A stretch of DNA of 12,033 nucleotides from Acidimicrobiales bacterium (GTDB lineage Bacteria; Actinomycetota; Acidimicrobiia; Acidimicrobiales; Poriferisodalaceae). The notes below the pieces were generated by a model. The model was not told the origin of the DNA, searched no databases, and saw only the letters and a list, made by a program, of their open reading frames with translations. The stretch is taken from positions 1 to 12,033 of the forward strand of contig JASMKJ010000382.1 in the NCBI GenBank assembly GCA_030749275.1. The letters run 5' to 3'. Positions 11,957-12,033 of this stretch are shown one piece after another. A program made the position numbers and the translations under genes. Within the stretch, counting starts at the first letter, position 1. Every line of letters starts with the position of its first letter.

Positions 11957-12033
11957 ATGACTACCAACCGAGAATTTCACTTGATCAGCAACCTGGGGGA
12001 AATAAGTGATGACAGTGCTGCCCGTCATCACAA
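11957..12033 (+). CDS. Probable 5' end of a plus-strand gene running off the window
   Basis: Two candidate starts are visible in different frames and I cannot decide between them. ATG 12009 (or GTG 12006) follows a clear GGGGGAA site at 11996-12002 and reads MTVLPVIT; the same G-rich site precedes the ATG at 2628, so this is my preferred option. ATG 11957 has no good ribosome binding site but its frame is open to the edge, reading MTTNREFHLISNLGEI and on. Either way a gene would diverge from the TauD-like gene. The protein family cannot be named from so few residues. Confidence 0.4.
   Translation, partial: MTTNREFHLISNLGEISDDSAARHH

Overview
The window looks like chromosomal DNA from an actinobacterium, most likely a marine or otherwise aquatic member of the Acidimicrobiia. 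This is an inference from gene content: two luciferase-like oxidoreductases of the coenzyme F420 type, several catabolic oxygenase families in one stretch, moderate GC, and start codons placed directly downstream of promoter -10 hexamers. There are no tRNA, rRNA, CRISPR, insertion-sequence or phage signatures. No transcription factor or transporter is visible.

Layout. 79-966 (+) is an F420-type LLM oxidoreductase, facing a long amidohydrolase (977-2449, -) only 10 bases away. After a 178-base divergent spacer come two carboxymuconolactone-decarboxylase-like genes (2628-2984 and 3106-3666, +). Next is an isopenicillin-N-synthase-like 2-oxoglutarate/Fe(II) oxygenase (3822-4745, +), preceded by small palindromes. 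It converges through a short hairpin on a second LLM oxidoreductase (4780-5637, -). A hairpin terminator (5724-5753) separates that gene from a two-gene minus-strand group: an ABM-type monooxygenase (5843-6136) and a RidA-family protein (6266-6661). Diverging from RidA are a VOC/glyoxalase-fold protein (6714-7271, +) and a secreted, C-terminally anchored protein of unknown function (7330-8175, +). The latter overlaps by a few bases the end of an HD-domain protein (8172-8798, -) that looks like a mixed-valent di-iron oxygenase. An FG-GAP/VCBS repeat lipoprotein (8912-10831, +) converges on a TauD/TfdA dioxygenase (10871-11851, -). The right edge holds the probable start of another plus-strand gene.

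How they may work together. Most cytoplasmic products belong to families acting in oxidative breakdown of small organic molecules: flavin/F420 oxidoreductases, two unrelated 2OG/Fe(II) oxygenases, a probable HD di-iron oxygenase, a VOC enzyme, an amidohydrolase/decarboxylase, a RidA deaminase-like protein and a cofactor-free ABM protein. Strand changes show that this is not one operon. It is better seen as a neighbourhood of small transcription units with a catabolic theme and no identifiable substrate. The least described items are the HD-domain protein, which keeps the di-iron ligands but has lost the PhnZ substrate pair; the unknown anchored surface protein; and the unusual start regions of several genes.
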